DNA from: Adiantum capillus-veneris
Lineage: Eukaryota > Streptophyta > Polypodiopsida > Polypodiales > Pteridaceae
NCBI GenBank assembly: GCA_014529385.2
Contig: CM043958.1
Location: forward strand, 154,944,293-155,008,292
Length of the DNA: 64,000 bases
Direction of reading: 5' to 3'
How positions within the stretch are numbered: the first letter of the stretch is position 1; each line of letters opens with the position of its first letter. This document shows, in pieces, positions 49,529 through 59,511 of this stretch. The position numbers and the translations under genes are program-made. The notes below the pieces were generated by a model. That model did no database searches and was not told the DNA's origin. It worked only from the letters and a program-made list of their open reading frames with translations.

Positions 49529-51568
49529 CGCAGAGAATTGGATGGTAAGGCTGTCAAATGTATTTTTGTTGGTTATAGTGTTGAAAGCAAAGGTTACAGG
49601 TTGTATCATCCGCAAACAAAACATATTCTGGTTTCACGGGATGTAGTGTTTGTGGAAGATTCTGTTCAGCCCTTGTTGTCATGTACTAGAGACAGTAATG
49701 TAAGCTCACAGGACATTTATGACACTTTGTTGCCTCTTTTCATTGGTGGAAATACGAATGTAAGTTTCAATGAGGCAAATGTACAGCCTATGGGGGTTTC
49801 TGAAAATGTTACAGATCAGCCTATTACTGATGCAGATGTACATGATGTACTTGATGAGGAAAGGGCTGAAAATGAGCATGCTAGAGGTATGCCAAAATGG
49901 CTGGTGCACACTTTGCGTGACAGTAAATTGGATGCACCTTTGTCGAGTCGTACTCGTTCAGGCTCTCTCCATGCATCTTATGCATCAGATTGTTATGCTT
50001 TGGCTGTGTCTAGCTTACATGATGTTGAGGAGCCTCTGTCTTTTGATGAAGCACAGAATTCAGAAAATTGGATGGCGGCCATGCAATCAGAATATGATGC
50101 ACTTATAGAAAATGACACATGGACTTTATGTGATTTGCCTCCTGGCAAAAAGGCCATTGGTATGAAGTGGGTTTACAAGTTGAAACGCAAGCCGGATGGT
50201 GAGATCGATCGCCATAAGGCTCGACTTGTTGCAAAGGGTTATGCACAGCAAAAAGGCATAGATTATGAAGAGACTTTTGCTCCCACTTGTCGTATGACTA
50301 CTGTGCGTTTCCTATGTGCATTGGCAGCTCATTTTGGTTGGGATGTACATCAATCAGACATTGTTACTGCTTTCTTGAATGGTGACATATTTGAGGAAGT
50401 TTATGTAACGCAGCCTCGCGGTTTTGTCATAAAAGGACAAGAGGACAAAGTGTGCAGATGTAAAAAGGCTTTGTATGGGTTGAAGCAATCTCCTCATGCT
50501 TGGTATGAGAAAGCTGACACTCATTTGGTTAAACGAGGCTTTCGTAATAGTCCAATAGAAAGCACATTGTATGTAAAGCGTGAGGGTGATGTACTTCTCA
50601 TTGTGGTTCTTTATGTCGATGATTTGCTAATCACTGGACCAAACGAGAGACATATTGCTAAATTTAAGGCTGATTTAAATGCTACTTTCAAGATGAAAGA
50701 TTTGGGGATGTTGCATCATTACTTGGGTATACAGTTCAAGGAGTGTGATGGCGGTATTGCCTTGTGTCAGAAAAGTTACATAGAGACATTGCTATGTAAG
50801 TTTGGACTTGAGGATTGCAAACCTATTGCCACTCCCATGGAAACAGGTTTGACATTGAGTCTAAATGATGTTGGCGATCCTGCTGATGTCACTCTTTACC
50901 AAACTCCTGTTGGCTGCCTCATTTATGTATGCAACACGAGGCCAGATATTCAATTTGCAGTCTCACAGGTCAGCAATTTATGCATAGCCCAGGGTCTAAG
51001 CATTTGCAGGCTGTTAAGAGGATTTTTCGCTACCTTAGTGGCACTTTACATCTTGGCTTGTTTTATCCCAAGGGGGGATCATTGTCGCCAGACTTACATG
51101 CTTTTTCGGACTCAGATTGGACTGGTTGTTTTGACACGCGAGTGTCCACAAGTGGTTTTTGTTCCATGCTTGGCAGTTCATGTATATCACGGTTGAGCAA
51201 GAAGCAACCTACTGTGGCCACTTCGAGTTGTGAGGCTGAGTACATGGCAGTCTTCACAGCTACGGTTGAGTGTGTAGGCTCAGACGCCTTATGGCTGATT
51301 TGGGTGTTGGACAGGACACTGCCAACACTATCTACACTGACAGTCAGAGTGCATTGGCACTTGCGAGGAACCCAATTTTTCATGCTCGCACAAAGCACAT
51401 TGAGGTGCATTACCACTATGCCAGGGAGAGGCTCTCACAACAGGAGAGATCAGCTTGGCTTATGTGCCAACACAAGACAACCTTGCAGATCTTTTCACAA
51501 AGGCATTGACTCGTGAGAAGCTTGAAGCTTTCCGCAAAGCTTTGGGCTTACTCCCCTTTGTGGACTGA
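49529..51568 (+). pseudogene. C2 reverse transcriptase and RNase H
   Basis: The longest frame (about 49538 to 50960) has linker FVGYSVESKGYRLYHPQTKH, then reverse transcriptase: WMAAMQSEYDALIENDTWTL, WVYKLKRKPDGEIDRHKARL, QSDIVTAFLNGDIFEEVY (catalytic Asp), KKALYGLKQSPHAWYEK, the catalytic VLYVDDLLITG, and DLGMLHHYLGIQF. RNase H continues through frame changes near 50965, 51270 and 51435: SDSDWTGCFDTRVSTSGF, SSCEAEYMAVFTA, TDSQSALALARNPIFHARTK, ending ALGLLPFVD at 51568. The catalytic residues are intact but the frame is not. Confidence 0.92.
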
Positions 51569-51643
51569 TCATGTCCTCAGGGCATGGCACTTCCCTTTAC
51601 TCATGTGCCAGCTCTCGTTCATCGCATCACTCCAAGGGGGATT

Positions 51644-51869
51644 TGTTACCATATCATGTGGTAGTGATGTGTGTGAACACACTAGGACCGCCGGGGCATT
51701 TTTTCCCTCTTTAGGAGGTTTTTTCCCCCTAGCATTGTATATACGCCCATCACTCTAGGGCTATCTACCTTTCCATTGCACACTAAGTAATACACTCTCT
51801 ATTGTGTACCTTGAGCTTTTTTCTTCTTCTCCAAGCTGTGTGCATTTCTTTGCAACCCTAATTCCAACA
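51644..51869 (+). repeat. C2 3' LTR
   Basis: 226 bp, matching 46692-46916 with about 7% difference. A truncated third copy of its first ~50 bp is at 57884-57937. Confidence 0.92.
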
Positions 51870-52740
51870 CATGAGACTATAGTCAAAAATCAATCCAATT
51901 GGACAAATTATGAGAGTAGACATACGCCAACCCCTACGTGTTGAGATAATGTAATAAAGAAGTCAATTAGATTGGGAATTTCGAACCCATACCCATTGGG
52001 TTCAGGTATCCATGTAGGTCTATAAAAGACGGGCATTTTTTTTAAAAAAAACTAGTGCACAGTATCTGTCTTGAGTAGCTATCTGAGAGTTTACAGCCAA
52101 CATCTAACCTTGTCATCAGGTGTGCCATACATATTTATATGGAATGACTTACAATGGAGATGAGGTTTTAGCTATATCCATTGCACATCTTTAGCAGTCA
52201 AGTGAGTCTACTAAGAGATCCACACTAGTCCGTTATGAACATCATTTATTTCCGCAATTAGGAACATCTGTTACTCAGGCGAAGTGGTGGACATATCAGG
52301 ACAGAGTGACGCGGGTGACTCTTGGGGGTCGAGAGCATTTTAGGAACAATATCTATCTGGCTATGGTAATTGAAGCCATGAGCATAGGGCCACAATGCTA
52401 TTATGTAGAACATTCAATGAAGCGAGGTTTTTCAGAACGGTTATATCTGCTAGCACAGTTTCTTCCACCACAAAAGATTTTTTTGTATCACAGTTATGGA
52501 CAGCCACTCCGATGATATTTTAACAGCACACCACGCACCATGGAGTATGGTGTACTCTTGGCTACCTGTATCTTACCTTTGGCCGAGCGTCCAAACACAT
52601 GTTATTAATGTGATAGTTGTTTGTGCGATCATGTAATGAATGGTTTACTAGAAATGTAAAGGTGAAGACAGGGAGGGTTTTTTTTTTTTTTAACAGGCTT
52701 GCTCAAATAGAGTGGTGAAGCATGAGAAAGGACTCATGTA

Positions 52741-52776
<36 letters not shown>

Positions 52777-54576
52777 TGTGTGTGTGTGAGAGAGAGAGAG
52801 AGAGGGGGAGAGAGAGAGAGATTTTTTGAAAAGACCTTCTTGCACGCCCTATGCCGTGCACGCGAGCATCAACACCAAACATGAGAAGTATGTTCCCTAC
52901 CTGGTACACCATTGTTTGTTGCTTGTGCATGTCCAAAATGGTAGATAGATAACACAGTGAAACCTAGACTTGTCAAAATGCAAATGCAATGCTTACGTTG
53001 GAAAGGAGCACCCAATCATCACCAAAATCATGTTTTTTTCCCGCGGCCGAAAAAACTTCAAACTTGACCAAAAGCTTTAGAACACTAAAAGTACACACTT
53101 ATGAGAAGGGGCATCAGCAATAGCATTGTCTAAGTGGGTTTTGACAACAACAAAAACCATGTAGCTCAAGATATTATTGTTTTGACATAAACAATAAAGA
53201 GATGTCAGAATGGTAAGAACCTCGTGCAAAGCGTCTAATGACCACCCCTACCAAGTCATCAATGTGCATTCTGCTAAGATAGCCGATAATAGGATCCTTG
53301 AGTCAAATATTTACTTCAGAGGTCAAAGTGGCTCCATACTCAATGTGGCCACCTAACTGATGAAGTGGCACCATGGAAATGCTTCAAAGGGATGTATGAA
53401 CATGTTTGAATTTTTGCATGCTTGAAAAAAAATTGTTTTCATGTAAAGTAGGAAAAAATAGCTTTTTTTTCTCCTCCCTTTGCATCTCTCAGTAAAGTGG
53501 GCCATCAAAAAGATTCCCCATAAAAAAAGAAGTCTACACTTTCCACCGGACAGATTTTTCATAGTGTCAGAGTCCTAAACTAGTCCTAAGCTTGTGCGAG
53601 CGTTCCAAAATAAAGTGTAAAGGGATCATCACCCTTAAAACATCATGTAACAGAGGCTAACCAAGTTTCACTTCATTTAGAGCTCATACGTGGCATCCAC
53701 AGAGAAAATCACAATTTTTTATTCTCAACTGCCAGTATAACACCAAGTTGAGTTTTGAACTGCCAGTATAACACCAAGTTGAGTTTTGAAGCTACCCACA
53801 TGTTACTCCAAGTATGTAAACCAAATCCAAGAGGTTTGGCAACCAATGGAAATTTACATCCCACCTTCTTGAATTTTCCACTTGGTTGGGAGATTGAAAT
53901 TGACCTACCTCTTTCTCAATAGCTCAAAATTAGGCTACATGTGGGTAACTAGCCTCTAAACAATAAGGGAAATGTGCACACCAAGTCATAAGAGCATCCA
54001 AACCCAAATGAAGAAAGTGTTAAAAAATTGTGATTTTCTCACAAAGAGTGCAACTAACAACCCAAAAACAAAGTTGACCTCATGTACATGTTGGTATAAG
54101 TCTTTAGATCACTCTTATGTGGTCAAAAGTGAAAAAAGTCACTTCTATGTTACACAAGACACGATAAGCTTGAAGCACATGTCAGAAACCTCAAGCACCC
54201 AATCCTTCTATCTAAATTTCATCAAATTTGAACCAGAGCCTTAACTTGTTGTATCCATCAAGTCCATGAAGTCATAATTCAAAAAAGGCAGCCTGATCAT
54301 AAGTCAAAGAAAAAAAAATGATTTTTTCTTGATTTTGTATGAAACAAGCTTTTTTCAAGTTGTTCAAGTTATGCATGGTTCATATGAGTGTTTTGAACAA
54401 GTTTAACGTGGGAATAAGAAAAAACCACTTTCGGCTCTAACCATTCTCTGAATTGCGACAATTGTTCACAAAAGCTATGAAGTTTGACACCAAAGGCAAT
54501 CTCCAAAGAAGTGGAGCCGCAAAAATGTCCGGAACAAATTCCATAGTTCAATTTCCGCAAGGACTCCCTGTGAGAA
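51870..54576. other. Mostly no gene; pseudogene and microsatellite inside
   Basis: Apart from the ORF relic at 52108-52515, nothing is supported. A compound (TG)n-(AG)n tract lies at 52745-52820. A 31-bp direct duplication (AACTGCCAGTATAACACCAA and following) occurs at 53727-53757 and 53758-53788. Confidence 0.5.
52108..52515 (+). pseudogene. Unidentified protein relic with one in-frame stop
   Basis: A single frame reads 28 codons (MTYNGDEVLAISIAHL), a TAG at 52192-52194, then 106 codons with protein-like composition: RYEHHLFPQLGTSVTQAKWW, TRVTLGGREHFRNNIYLAMV, IEAMSIGPQCYYVEH, RLYLLAQFLPPQKIF, ending TGA at 52515. The frame stays coherent across the stop, which suggests a recently inactivated gene or a retroelement ORF. 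I do not recognise the family with confidence. Element D lies 2 kb downstream on the same strand, so it may be part of that element's extra ORF. The TAG could alternatively be a splice acceptor (CTTTAG). Confidence 0.45.
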
Positions 54577-55380
54577 ATGTCAACATACATAGAGAAGGAA
54601 AGATTGGAACTAGAAGGTGCCATCGTTTATGAAGCAGTCTACATAGATTCAGACAGTATTATGGTCATGTTACCAATGATACCTAGAGAAGCTTACAATG
54701 TTGCAAGAAAACTACCTATTGAAGAAGCTCTGGAAAAGATTGACCGTCTGAATTACTTCCAGTTGATGCCATGTGAAATTGACATTCAAAGAGCGCATGA
54801 GTTCTATACCAGTATTATAGAGGATGGCACAACTCAAATCTCGACACTTGAGAATGATAAGATACAAGTAAGGATCACCTCAAAATTGATCTATGAAGCA
54901 TTACAGCTCTTAGATAAGGGTGCAACTTTAAAAAACAAGAAAGATTTAGGAATTAAGGAATGGCGCAACAACGACATTTGCTGACATGACATGCCGAGAA
55001 GCCGAGAAGCGGAGCTACCCACTTGGATCTTCTTTCATATTGATGACAAGAGACGAGGCGCTACACAACGCCAAACCACACAGTCGCTACAACCTACGCT
55101 TGGGCTTATCAATAGAACACACCAGTAATGCTCCACACAAAGTTGGCCTACTTATCAATTCCAAAAATACTAACGAGAATTGCATATCAAGCAACCGGTG
55201 CGGCTCACGGTGACTTGCCAGAAACTCCCTCTCCGAACGATTGGATTCAATATCAAGAAGATGGGAATGATGATGAAACTACCAAGTCTAGCTCCACTTA
55301 TATTACAGCTCGCACCATATCAAAAAGGAAAGGAAGCTACAGGAGTCGAAACCTACAAAAGAAGATCTTGTAAACAGGAA
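54577..55380 (+). pseudogene. Element D 5' ORF, unknown retroelement-associated protein
   Basis: 135 codons from Met at 54577 (IPREAYNVARKLPIEEALEK and QVRITSKLIYEALQLLDKG) end at TGC-TGA 54984. The sense then continues in another frame (SREAELPTWIFFHIDDKRRG near 55005, LGLINRTHQ, PTYQFQKY near 55150) with a stop after THQ and one in place of a Trp. It has no recognisable catalytic motif. The IHRA/ALQLL-type helical protein may be the extra ORF found ahead of gag-pol in some large plant gypsy elements, but this is inference. Confidence 0.4.
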
Positions 55381-55481
55381 AGGCAAAAGACGTATGACAG
55401 TCGATAGATCTGCTAAAGAAGAGAAAGCTTAGAAGCAAGTGAGAGAGGAAAGACTAGTAGAAGAATTCAAGAAGAAAAAGA

Positions 55482-56549
55482 GTGTATGAAGGGGATTTTG
55501 CAGAAAAGTGGATTCCATGCAAGGCAAGCACAAAGAACCTTATGGCCCCGCCCATCACTACTGAGCAGTTGGAGGAGATGTATGCTCAAATGGAACGAGA
55601 AAAGTTACCGAAGGGAAAGGAGGTGGAAGAGGCCAAGAAAGCTAACGAGAGACCAAAAATTGGTAGTTTCACAGAAAACTCTCACTCTCAGTCAAGCAGG
55701 CATTCTTATGGAGATTACAAACATGAAACAACACAAAAAGAAGAGTCTCATCCAAAAACATCCCAAGCCCAAGAGGAACCTAAAGATCAAGATAGTTGCC
55801 CGAAGCCTCAGAATCCCCCTATGGTGCAAGAAGCAATCAGGTGACCCATCACTTCACCTCGACATTGGAGCATGACGGACCCTTATTATAAAGCTTTGCA
55901 AAGAGTAGCAGCGTATATGTACAATGTCAAAGTGCAAGAGCATACCCAAGACTTGAGCACTATTCTAGCTTTGCAAAATGAACTATCAGAAGCTTATGCA
56001 GAGTTGCACACACTGAGAAATGAACAGGAGGAAGCTATGATAGAGGCTCAAGTAGCTAGACAGGAAGCTCAAGAGTCCAAGGGACAACTACTACCACAAC
56101 AACAAAAGTTGGCTAATGCTTACGAAGAGTTAGCAGTAGCTCGAAGAGCCATATATGCACACAAAAGTGTAATAGACAATCTGCAAGCGGTTTTCACGGA
56201 TTTAGTTGAACATGCAAATACATTAGAGAACTAGCTAGCCATAGCCAAAGTGCAACTGGAAAGTGCCAAAGAGGATTTGATTTCCCAACAATGCATAGTC
56301 GAGAAGATCAAGGCCAACCCTCGACTAACCCGACTGACAGACACCGATGCTACAACTTTTGATGCTAGTGCTAGGATTTTAGAGTTGGAAATAGCTATCA
56401 GAGCTCAAGAACGTATGCAGCAAGATGCCATGATAACTACACTAGCACGAGAAGAAAAACTCCAAAAGAAAAAAGCAACTCTCAAGAAAGGAAACCCTAC
56501 GAGCTTTGGTGGCCGCCCTTCAAGCAAAAATCGACTTCAGGCAGCCTGA
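55482..56549 (+). pseudogene. Element D charged and coiled-coil ORFs
   Basis: 55482-55844 is lysine/glutamate/proline-rich (EQLEEMYAQMEREKLPKGKE). 55872-56234 (120 codons, Met start) and 56250-56549, separated by one TAG at 56232-56234 in the same frame, form a long heptad-like helix: ALQNELSEAYAELHTLRNEQ, EAMIEAQVARQEAQESKGQL, LAIAKVQLESAKEDL. It is probably a single coiled-coil protein broken by the stop. No enzymatic motif. Coiled coils in this position could be a gag-like oligomerisation module; that is inference. Confidence 0.5.
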
Positions 56550-57379
56550 GTTTACTCAGATAGATGATCATGGTGGTAATGCCCATGGTGACTAGGGAGA
56601 TACACAAAAGGATTTTGAAGGGCAGTAAGGGCAACCACAACCAGAGCAAACAAATTCATCATCGGAAGTAACCCACAACTCCAAAAAATGGTTTGGACAC
56701 ATAAAAATAGCATGCTGCAATGGACACTATCAAAGGAGCTCTAGAGACAAGAGCAGGAGGTACAAGCAAGTCAACACTACCTAAAACTCTTGCGAAAAGA
56801 ACACGCAGATTGACAAAAAAGAATTGCAAAAATACAGGAAGAACATAGGAAAAAAGCAATGGAATGGGAGATTGGAATTCTGCATTCAGTTATTCTTCAA
56901 CTACTAAAGCCAATGACAATCAACGAAGGGCGGTATACTCAATCACTCACTCCCATTGATGCGATATGAGTATCTTCGTAGGAAAGCCGCCATTGAGCAG
57001 GAAATGTTTGAAGCTCAACCAAGTGGGCGACAACCAAAATGGGGAATGGCATGGCTGGAAAAGCATCCTAAATGACAAATTCACATGATGAAAGCACCCA
57101 CTCCACTGGAGAAAGATGTCACTTTCTACCCAATGCCACGGGTCAAGCCTTGGATTCAACATGATTCACTACAAAAGAGACCACAACTGGTTAAATTACC
57201 TAGCTCTGCCAGGTCCCAAAGACAAGAAAAAATTAGATGAGAAATATATGTTGAGCTCTCTCACCATAGTCGTTATATGTATCTATACATGTATGTATAT
57301 ATGCACACACACACATATATATATATATGTATATGTATATGCATTATCATTGTCAGGGAGAGTCCCAGAATGAAGAGAT

Positions 57380-57669
57380 TATGAAGCAAGTGAAAGACCT
57401 CTTGAAAAGGGGTCTTATCCAGCCGAGTACTTCACCCTACTGCTCTCTGGTGTTGTTGGTTTTATAAAAGACGGATCTTGGAGAATGTGCATTGATTATA
57501 GAGCTCTCAATAAATTCACCTTCAAGAACAGATTTCCGATTCCGAGGATCGATGATATTCTTGACAAATTACAGGGATCCTCTTGTTTCAGCAGGATCAA
57601 TTTGAAAAGCGGATATCATCAAGTCGAGTCACGCCGAGAGATGTCTACAAGATAGCTTTTCGGACGAGC
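57380..57669 (+). pseudogene. Element D gypsy reverse transcriptase fragment
   Basis: Translation gives [20 protein letters not shown] (about 57375-57440), a frame change near 57465, [20 protein letters not shown] and [20 protein letters not shown] up to GYHQ, then after another shift [16 protein letters not shown] at about 57620-57670. The palm residues following AFRT (including FxDD) are absent because copia sequence takes over. The Asp in the usual SRIDLKSGYHQ is Asn here. Confidence 0.85.
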
Positions 57670-57940
57670 AGAGATCCGCTTGGTTTATGTGTCGACACAA
57701 GAAACCTTGCAATATTTTTCTTTGCAAATCTATTCACAAAGGCATTGCCTCGTGAGAATTTGAAGCTTTCCGCAAAGCTTTAAGTTTGCTACCGTTTGTG
57801 GATTGATAATGTCCTTAGTGCATGACACTTCCCTATACACATTGTGTTAGCTCTCGTTCACTACATCACTCCCAAGGGGAATTTGTGTGGATATGTGGTA
57901 GTGATGTGTGTGAATAAACTAGGACACCTAGACATAGAGG
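57670..57940 (+). mobile_element. C2-type copia 3' end fragment fused to element D
   Basis: 57670-57783 matches the end of C2 RNase H (51440-51568; NLFTKALPRE corresponds to DLFTKALTRE). 57784-57883 matches the C2 3' untranslated region and polypurine tract (CCCAAGGGGAATT). 57884-57937 matches the first ~50 bp of the C2 LTR, where homology stops at about AGGACACCTAGACAT. The left junction lies within AGAGATC-like bases shared by both parents. Confidence 0.85.
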
Positions 57941-58806
57941 CTAGAGATTAAAAAAAATCAAATTTGTTTTGAAGAAATTCTACAAAATTTCCAGAGATAA
58001 TTAATTAGTAAGAGAAAATATACCGAGGAAGAGAAATGTTTTAGTTAAGACGATCTAGAGAAATAAAATCAAGTCTAGGGAGAGAATAAACTCGCGGGGC
58101 GTATAAGGATTCTTGCCATGGGCCACTTTTCTAGAGAGAGAGAGCATATGTGACAAGCCGGGCGGATCCAATTGTCGACTACGTCTTGGTAACACTTGAA
58201 AAAACATGTTGATACGGCACAGAATCCTGAAGCTGAACGTACAAAGCGATGGTGGATGAGTGACAATTGAGATCAGAGGACAGTTTCTATTGGCCAACCT
58301 GAAATAAACTTGTCAATTGAGCAGGCAGCCATTGGGCCATCAATAGTGGCACTAGCGAGCACATCACCAGTTGTTGCATGCTGTCTCGTTGAAGGCAAAG
58401 GCACTATCATGTTAAAATCTAATGCTAGAGCAACTTGGTGTCGGTCGCAGCGATCACATTCGTGACAAGTTCTCTTGAGAAATTATATTAACTTCTGCTG
58501 AGAAATAAGTTACATTAAACTTACAAGCATTTACTGAATTGCCAGAACATATGAAGCTTGCTCGACGCGCAAGCAACACTTTCCACAAGAAGCCAGTAGA
58601 GGAAGCAAGAAAATATGGAGGAAATAAAAATTGGGCGGTGATGTGCTCAAGGGAGGGCCAAAAATGAGCAACACCTGCTCGTCATTTTTAACTCAAACAA
58701 TGGGTTACATGAAGATACAGCTTCATACATGGCACAAGACATGATTGTTAGAATCCTTCATCAAAAAAACAGTGTACTTCTTTCACAGAAAAAATGAACA
58801 AGATTA
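57941..58806. other. Probable 3' flank of the host gene; no gene seen
   Basis: No coding sequence. The left part has GAGAGA-rich stretches around 58133-58145. The right part is the downstream region of the minus-strand host gene; a polyadenylation site was not pinned down. Confidence 0.45.
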
Positions 58807-59511
58807 TCATTTCCTGCTGCTGCCACCAGAAAACGTGAACAACTTTCTCACTTTTCCCACCAATTCTTTTCTAAAACTTTGGTGCTCTGGGACCTGTGAG
58901 AACAGCCATCGATATTCTGCAACAGCCTTATCTGAAAGTGGTTCCAGGAATTCACTTTTCTCCAGACAATGCTTTGGTGGCATTCCCTCCATCATATTTG
59001 TATCCATTGCCGGTCCTGCTGTATCGTTCTTGACGACTCCAGAATTATGTTCCGTGCCTGCTCCCAGAGTATCAATTATCAATCCCCGCTGCTCGGCGTC
59101 TGTTTCAAAATCACCTTCCAGATAGAATAAAGGAGATACTCCCATGAATATTCCTTGCTTGAAAGGTAAGCTCCGCACTGGCTGTAAACAGAAATCAAAC
59201 CATTGATGGACAAGAGGAGATGCTCCATGCACTCGGGATCCAATCCTCTTGGTTGAAACTGAATTAACAGCTGGAATGGCCTGCATCACAAGGGACCAGC
59301 ATAAGCTGTTTTTTTGCATGATGAATGAAAACAAACCAATTATAAATACCCATAAATCTGCCCACAAGCTGACACCCGACTTAGGTGTAACCACTTGCAC
59401 ATTAGACATCCTCTTTGCAACAGGGATAACATCACTTGACCAGCCAACAGCAACCCATACTTCATCCGACCCAAACACCTTAAGGTAGTGCACATTATCA
59501 AACACTTTCAC
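58807..59511 (-). CDS. Plant PotD-like polyamine-type substrate-binding protein, C-terminal exons
   Basis: Two exons, 59511-59350 and 59280-58807, join across a 69-bp GT-AG intron. The product reads FGSDEVWVAVGWSSDVIPVA, KRMSNVQVVTPKSGVSLWAD and LWAIPA across the junction, then GASPLVHQWFDFCLQPVRSL, FLEPLSDKAVAEYRWLF and a TGA stop. This matches the C-terminal lobe of bacterial PotD/PotF spermidine/putrescine-binding proteins as kept in plants, probably inherited from the plastid ancestor. The family binds small polyamines for an ABC importer; the plant role is little known. A splice acceptor (TTTTTGCAG) at 59520-59512 starts the first exon, so earlier exons with the N-terminus lie upstream (right) and were not found. 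No breaks, so probably functional. Confidence 0.8.
   Translation of the reverse strand: MKVFDNVHYLKVFGSDEVWVAVGWSSDVIPVAKRMSNVQVVTPKSGVSLWADLWVFIIGLFSFIMQKNSLCWSLVMQAIPAVNSVSTKRIGSRVHGASPLVHQWFDFCLQPVRSLPFKQGIFMGVSPLFYLEGDFETDAEQRGLIIDTLGAGTEHNSGVVKNDTAGPAMDTNMMEGMPPKHCLEKSEFLEPLSDKAVAEYRWLFSQVPEHQSFRKELVGKVRKLFTFSGGSSRK
59281..59349 (-). other. 69-bp in-frame intron of the PotD-like gene
   Basis: The minus strand begins GTATTTATAATTGG and ends GTGATGCAG; its length is a multiple of three and it has no stop codon, adding 23 codons if retained. Removing it restores the family sequence DLW-AIPA, which supports it as a true intron. Confidence 0.8.

Larger units (their letters stand above)
46692..51869 (+). 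mobile_element. Near-full-length Ty1/copia element C2
   Basis: LTRs lie at 46692-46916 and 51644-51869, both starting TGTTACCATAT and ending TTCCAACA. A Met-tRNA primer site (TGGTATCAGAG, 46919-46929) and a polypurine tract (CCAAGGGGGATT, 51632-51643) are in place. The interior has gag, protease, integrase, reverse transcriptase and RNase H in copia order. The LTRs differ at roughly 16-17 positions of 226 by eye (about 7%). The flanks are CACAT before and CATGA after, so a clean 5-bp duplication is not evident, although CACAT overlaps the 3' terminus. One stop and at least five frameshifts make it non-autonomous. Confidence 0.93.
54577..57669 (+). mobile_element. Ty3/gypsy relic D with extra coiled-coil ORFs
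   Basis: Plus-strand remains: an N-terminal ORF of unknown function (54577-55380), charged and coiled-coil ORFs (55482-56549), and a partial gypsy reverse transcriptase (57380-57669). Gag core, protease, RNase H and integrase are not seen. The right end is an abrupt junction with copia sequence. No LTRs were found. Confidence 0.6.

Noticed and set aside
53972-54244. 90-codon plus-strand ORF
   Set aside because: No motifs and composition similar to surrounding AT-rich DNA; probably chance.
58745-59488. Plus-strand ORFs overlapping the PotD-like exons
   Set aside because: The minus strand matches a known protein family and has proper splice sites; the plus frames have neither.
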